Part shown: positions 4,433-5,024 of the stretch, one piece after another | How positions within the stretch are numbered: the stretch's first letter is position 1 | How the letters are laid out: each line of letters starts with the position of its first letter | NCBI GenBank assembly: GCA_030039775.1 | Contig: JASHUX010000047.1 | Coordinates: 1-5,024, forward strand | Length of the DNA stretch: 5,024 nt | Reading direction: 5' to 3' | Source of the DNA: Alphaproteobacteria bacterium | GTDB taxonomy: Bacteria; Pseudomonadota; Alphaproteobacteria; ATCC43930; CGMCC-115725 | The notes under the pieces: model-generated | Told to the model about the DNA's origin: nothing | Database searches by the model: none | Seen by the model: only the letters and a program-made list of their open reading frames with translations | Program-made: the position numbers and the translations under genes

Positions 4433-4675
4433 GAAGAATCATATATTTAGAATTGCCGCATCTGCCCCGGCCAGACGTCGAACTCGACCAGCGGTGTGTT
4501 ATGGCGTCGCAACCGCTGCCAATGCATGAGGAAATTCCTCAATTTTTTCAGCGGGCCATCCCGCGCCGTGCCATCCGGTTTTGGCCTGATCCAACGTGTT
4601 TGGGTCCAAACTTGGGTCCAAACAAATGGGGGCGGCACAGGGCCGCAGGTTGAGTCCTAATAGCAGCCTTTCAGC
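4433..4675. other. Gap without a recognisable gene
   Basis: Short frames on both strands (for example a 63-residue minus-strand frame at 4447-4638) show no motif I recognise and no ribosome site. The stretch holds a small T-tailed palindrome at 4527-4548 (TGAGG-AAATT-CCTCA followed by ATTTTTT), which could end a + strand transcript although no + strand gene precedes it. It also holds a tandem palindromic repeat at 4598-4623. GC content looks lower than in the cassette. Confidence 0.5.
4598..4623. repeat. Tandem 12-bp repeat TTGGGTCCAAAC x2, palindromic
   Basis: TTGGGTCCAAAC occurs twice without a gap (4600-4611 and 4612-4623). The first copy is extended to GTTTGG-GT-CCAAAC (4598-4611), an inverted repeat with two central bases. 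Two abutting dyads about one helical turn apart could be a dimeric regulator or recombinase binding site. No known box is recognised. Confidence 0.6.
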
Positions 4676-4747
4676 GTGACTTTGTCCATCCCTAAGCGCA
4701 TTGAACTCGAACGTGAGGCCGGCGCCATCCTGCAACTAGCGGCCTAA
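4676..4747 (+). pseudogene. Possible 3' remnant of a small gene
   Basis: A GTG-started frame of 23 residues (VTLSIPKRIELEREAGAILQ then LAA, stop TAA 4745-4747) has protein-like composition with an amphipathic ELEREAGAILQL helix. A terminator-like hairpin follows seven bases later. A stop at 4661-4663 closes the frame upstream and there is no ribosome site, so a truncated gene end is more likely than an intact gene. The family is not recognised and chance cannot be excluded. Confidence 0.25.
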
Positions 4748-4753
4748 TGCCAG

Positions 4754-4785
4754 ACCCCACGGTGCGGAGAGCGCTGTGGGGTTTT
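4754..4785 (+). terminator. Terminator-like hairpin with T run
   Basis: ACCCCAC (4754-4760) pairs with GTGGGGT (4776-4782) across a 15-base loop that itself contains the palindrome AGCGCT. A TTTT run (4782-4785) overlaps the stem end and follows it. The T tract is short and the loop large, so strength is probably modest. It would stop + strand transcription before the partial gene at 4918. Confidence 0.45.
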
Positions 4786-4917
4786 GGCGTTTGACCCGCC
4801 AGTGGGTCGATCTAAAGGGCGTCTGACAGCGACGCGCAACCGCGGACTGGTAAACCGCCTCTTGCCACCCATATTCCCGTCTGAAAAGACGCGCCCTAAC
4901 CAAGTACACCCTTCCCC

Positions 4918-5024
4918 ATGGTCAACAACAACGCACGGCCGACGAGGCAACGCATCACGACACATCATGAATGGATTGACGAACTGGCCAAGCACAGTGC
5001 CCTTGTCGCCGCGCTCGACCTGAA
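4918..5024 (+). CDS. Hypothetical protein, 5' end only (runs off the window)
   Basis: An open frame starts at ATG 4918, the first start after an in-frame TAA at 4897-4899, and stays open to the window edge. It encodes at least 35 residues beginning MVNNNARPTRQRITTHHEWI and continuing DELAKHSALVAALDL. The basic, polar N-terminus followed by an amphipathic helix and the GC-rich third positions look like real coding sequence. No clear Shine-Dalgarno is present; a small hairpin CGTCT-GAAA-AGACG (4878-4891) lies in the leader. I do not recognise the family. A competing frame from 4784 is also open to the edge but crosses the hairpins and has a less natural composition. Confidence 0.45.
   Translation, partial: MVNNNARPTRQRITTHHEWIDELAKHSALVAALDL

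Noticed and set aside
4447..4735. Minus-strand frames of 63 and 78 residues right of the cassette
   Set aside because: They cross the tandem palindromic repeat, have no ribosome site and no recognisable motif.
4744..5024. 83-residue minus-strand frame and 79-residue + strand frame from 4784
   Set aside because: Both run through the hairpins at 4754-4785 or 4878-4891 with unnatural composition; the frame from ATG 4918 looks more protein-like.

Overview
This is a 5 kb piece of a high-GC alphaproteobacterial chromosome. The small-protein families at the left end and the dense palindromic intergenic repeats suggest Hyphomicrobiales, probably a Bradyrhizobium or Nitrobacteraceae-like organism. 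This placement is recognition from memory, not a database result.

Left end (1-1450): a lower-GC, accessory-looking stretch of small hypothetical genes. A small + strand gene (114-319) is split by an apparent one-base loss in an A run. A 55-residue gene lies on the minus strand (273-440). A 246-residue hypothetical protein is on the + strand (439-1179). The last two diverge from start codons that share a single CATG. The gap 1180-1453 holds a long imperfect hairpin, a CTTGGC-type dispersed repeat and a single palindromic arm.

Centre (1454-4246, all minus strand): a three-gene catabolic cassette read from right to left. It encodes the alpha and beta subunits of a family I (3-oxoacid/3-oxoadipate type) CoA-transferase, coupled by an ATGA overlap. 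After a 151-base gap filled by a double-hairpin repeat comes an acyl-CoA-dehydrogenase-fold flavoprotein that looks like the oxygenase of a two-component flavin-dependent hydroxylase (HsaA/HpaH-C2-like). The likely theme is hydroxylation of an aromatic or cyclic substrate combined with CoA activation of a carboxylic acid. No flavin reductase or thiolase lies in the window and the substrate cannot be read from sequence.

Right end (4247-5024): a palindromic repeat just upstream of the cassette, a second CTTGGC-type repeat in opposite orientation, a tandem 12-bp palindromic repeat, a possible gene remnant followed by a terminator-like hairpin, and the start of a + strand hypothetical gene that runs off the edge.

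The most unusual structural points are these. The CoA-transferase/hydroxylase cassette is bracketed by the same two repeat types in mirror order. The arms of the two double-hairpin repeats differ almost entirely by compensatory base-pair changes. The small genes at the left contain a broken gene and an overlapping divergent start. I found no CRISPR array, tRNA, rRNA or recognisable transposase.
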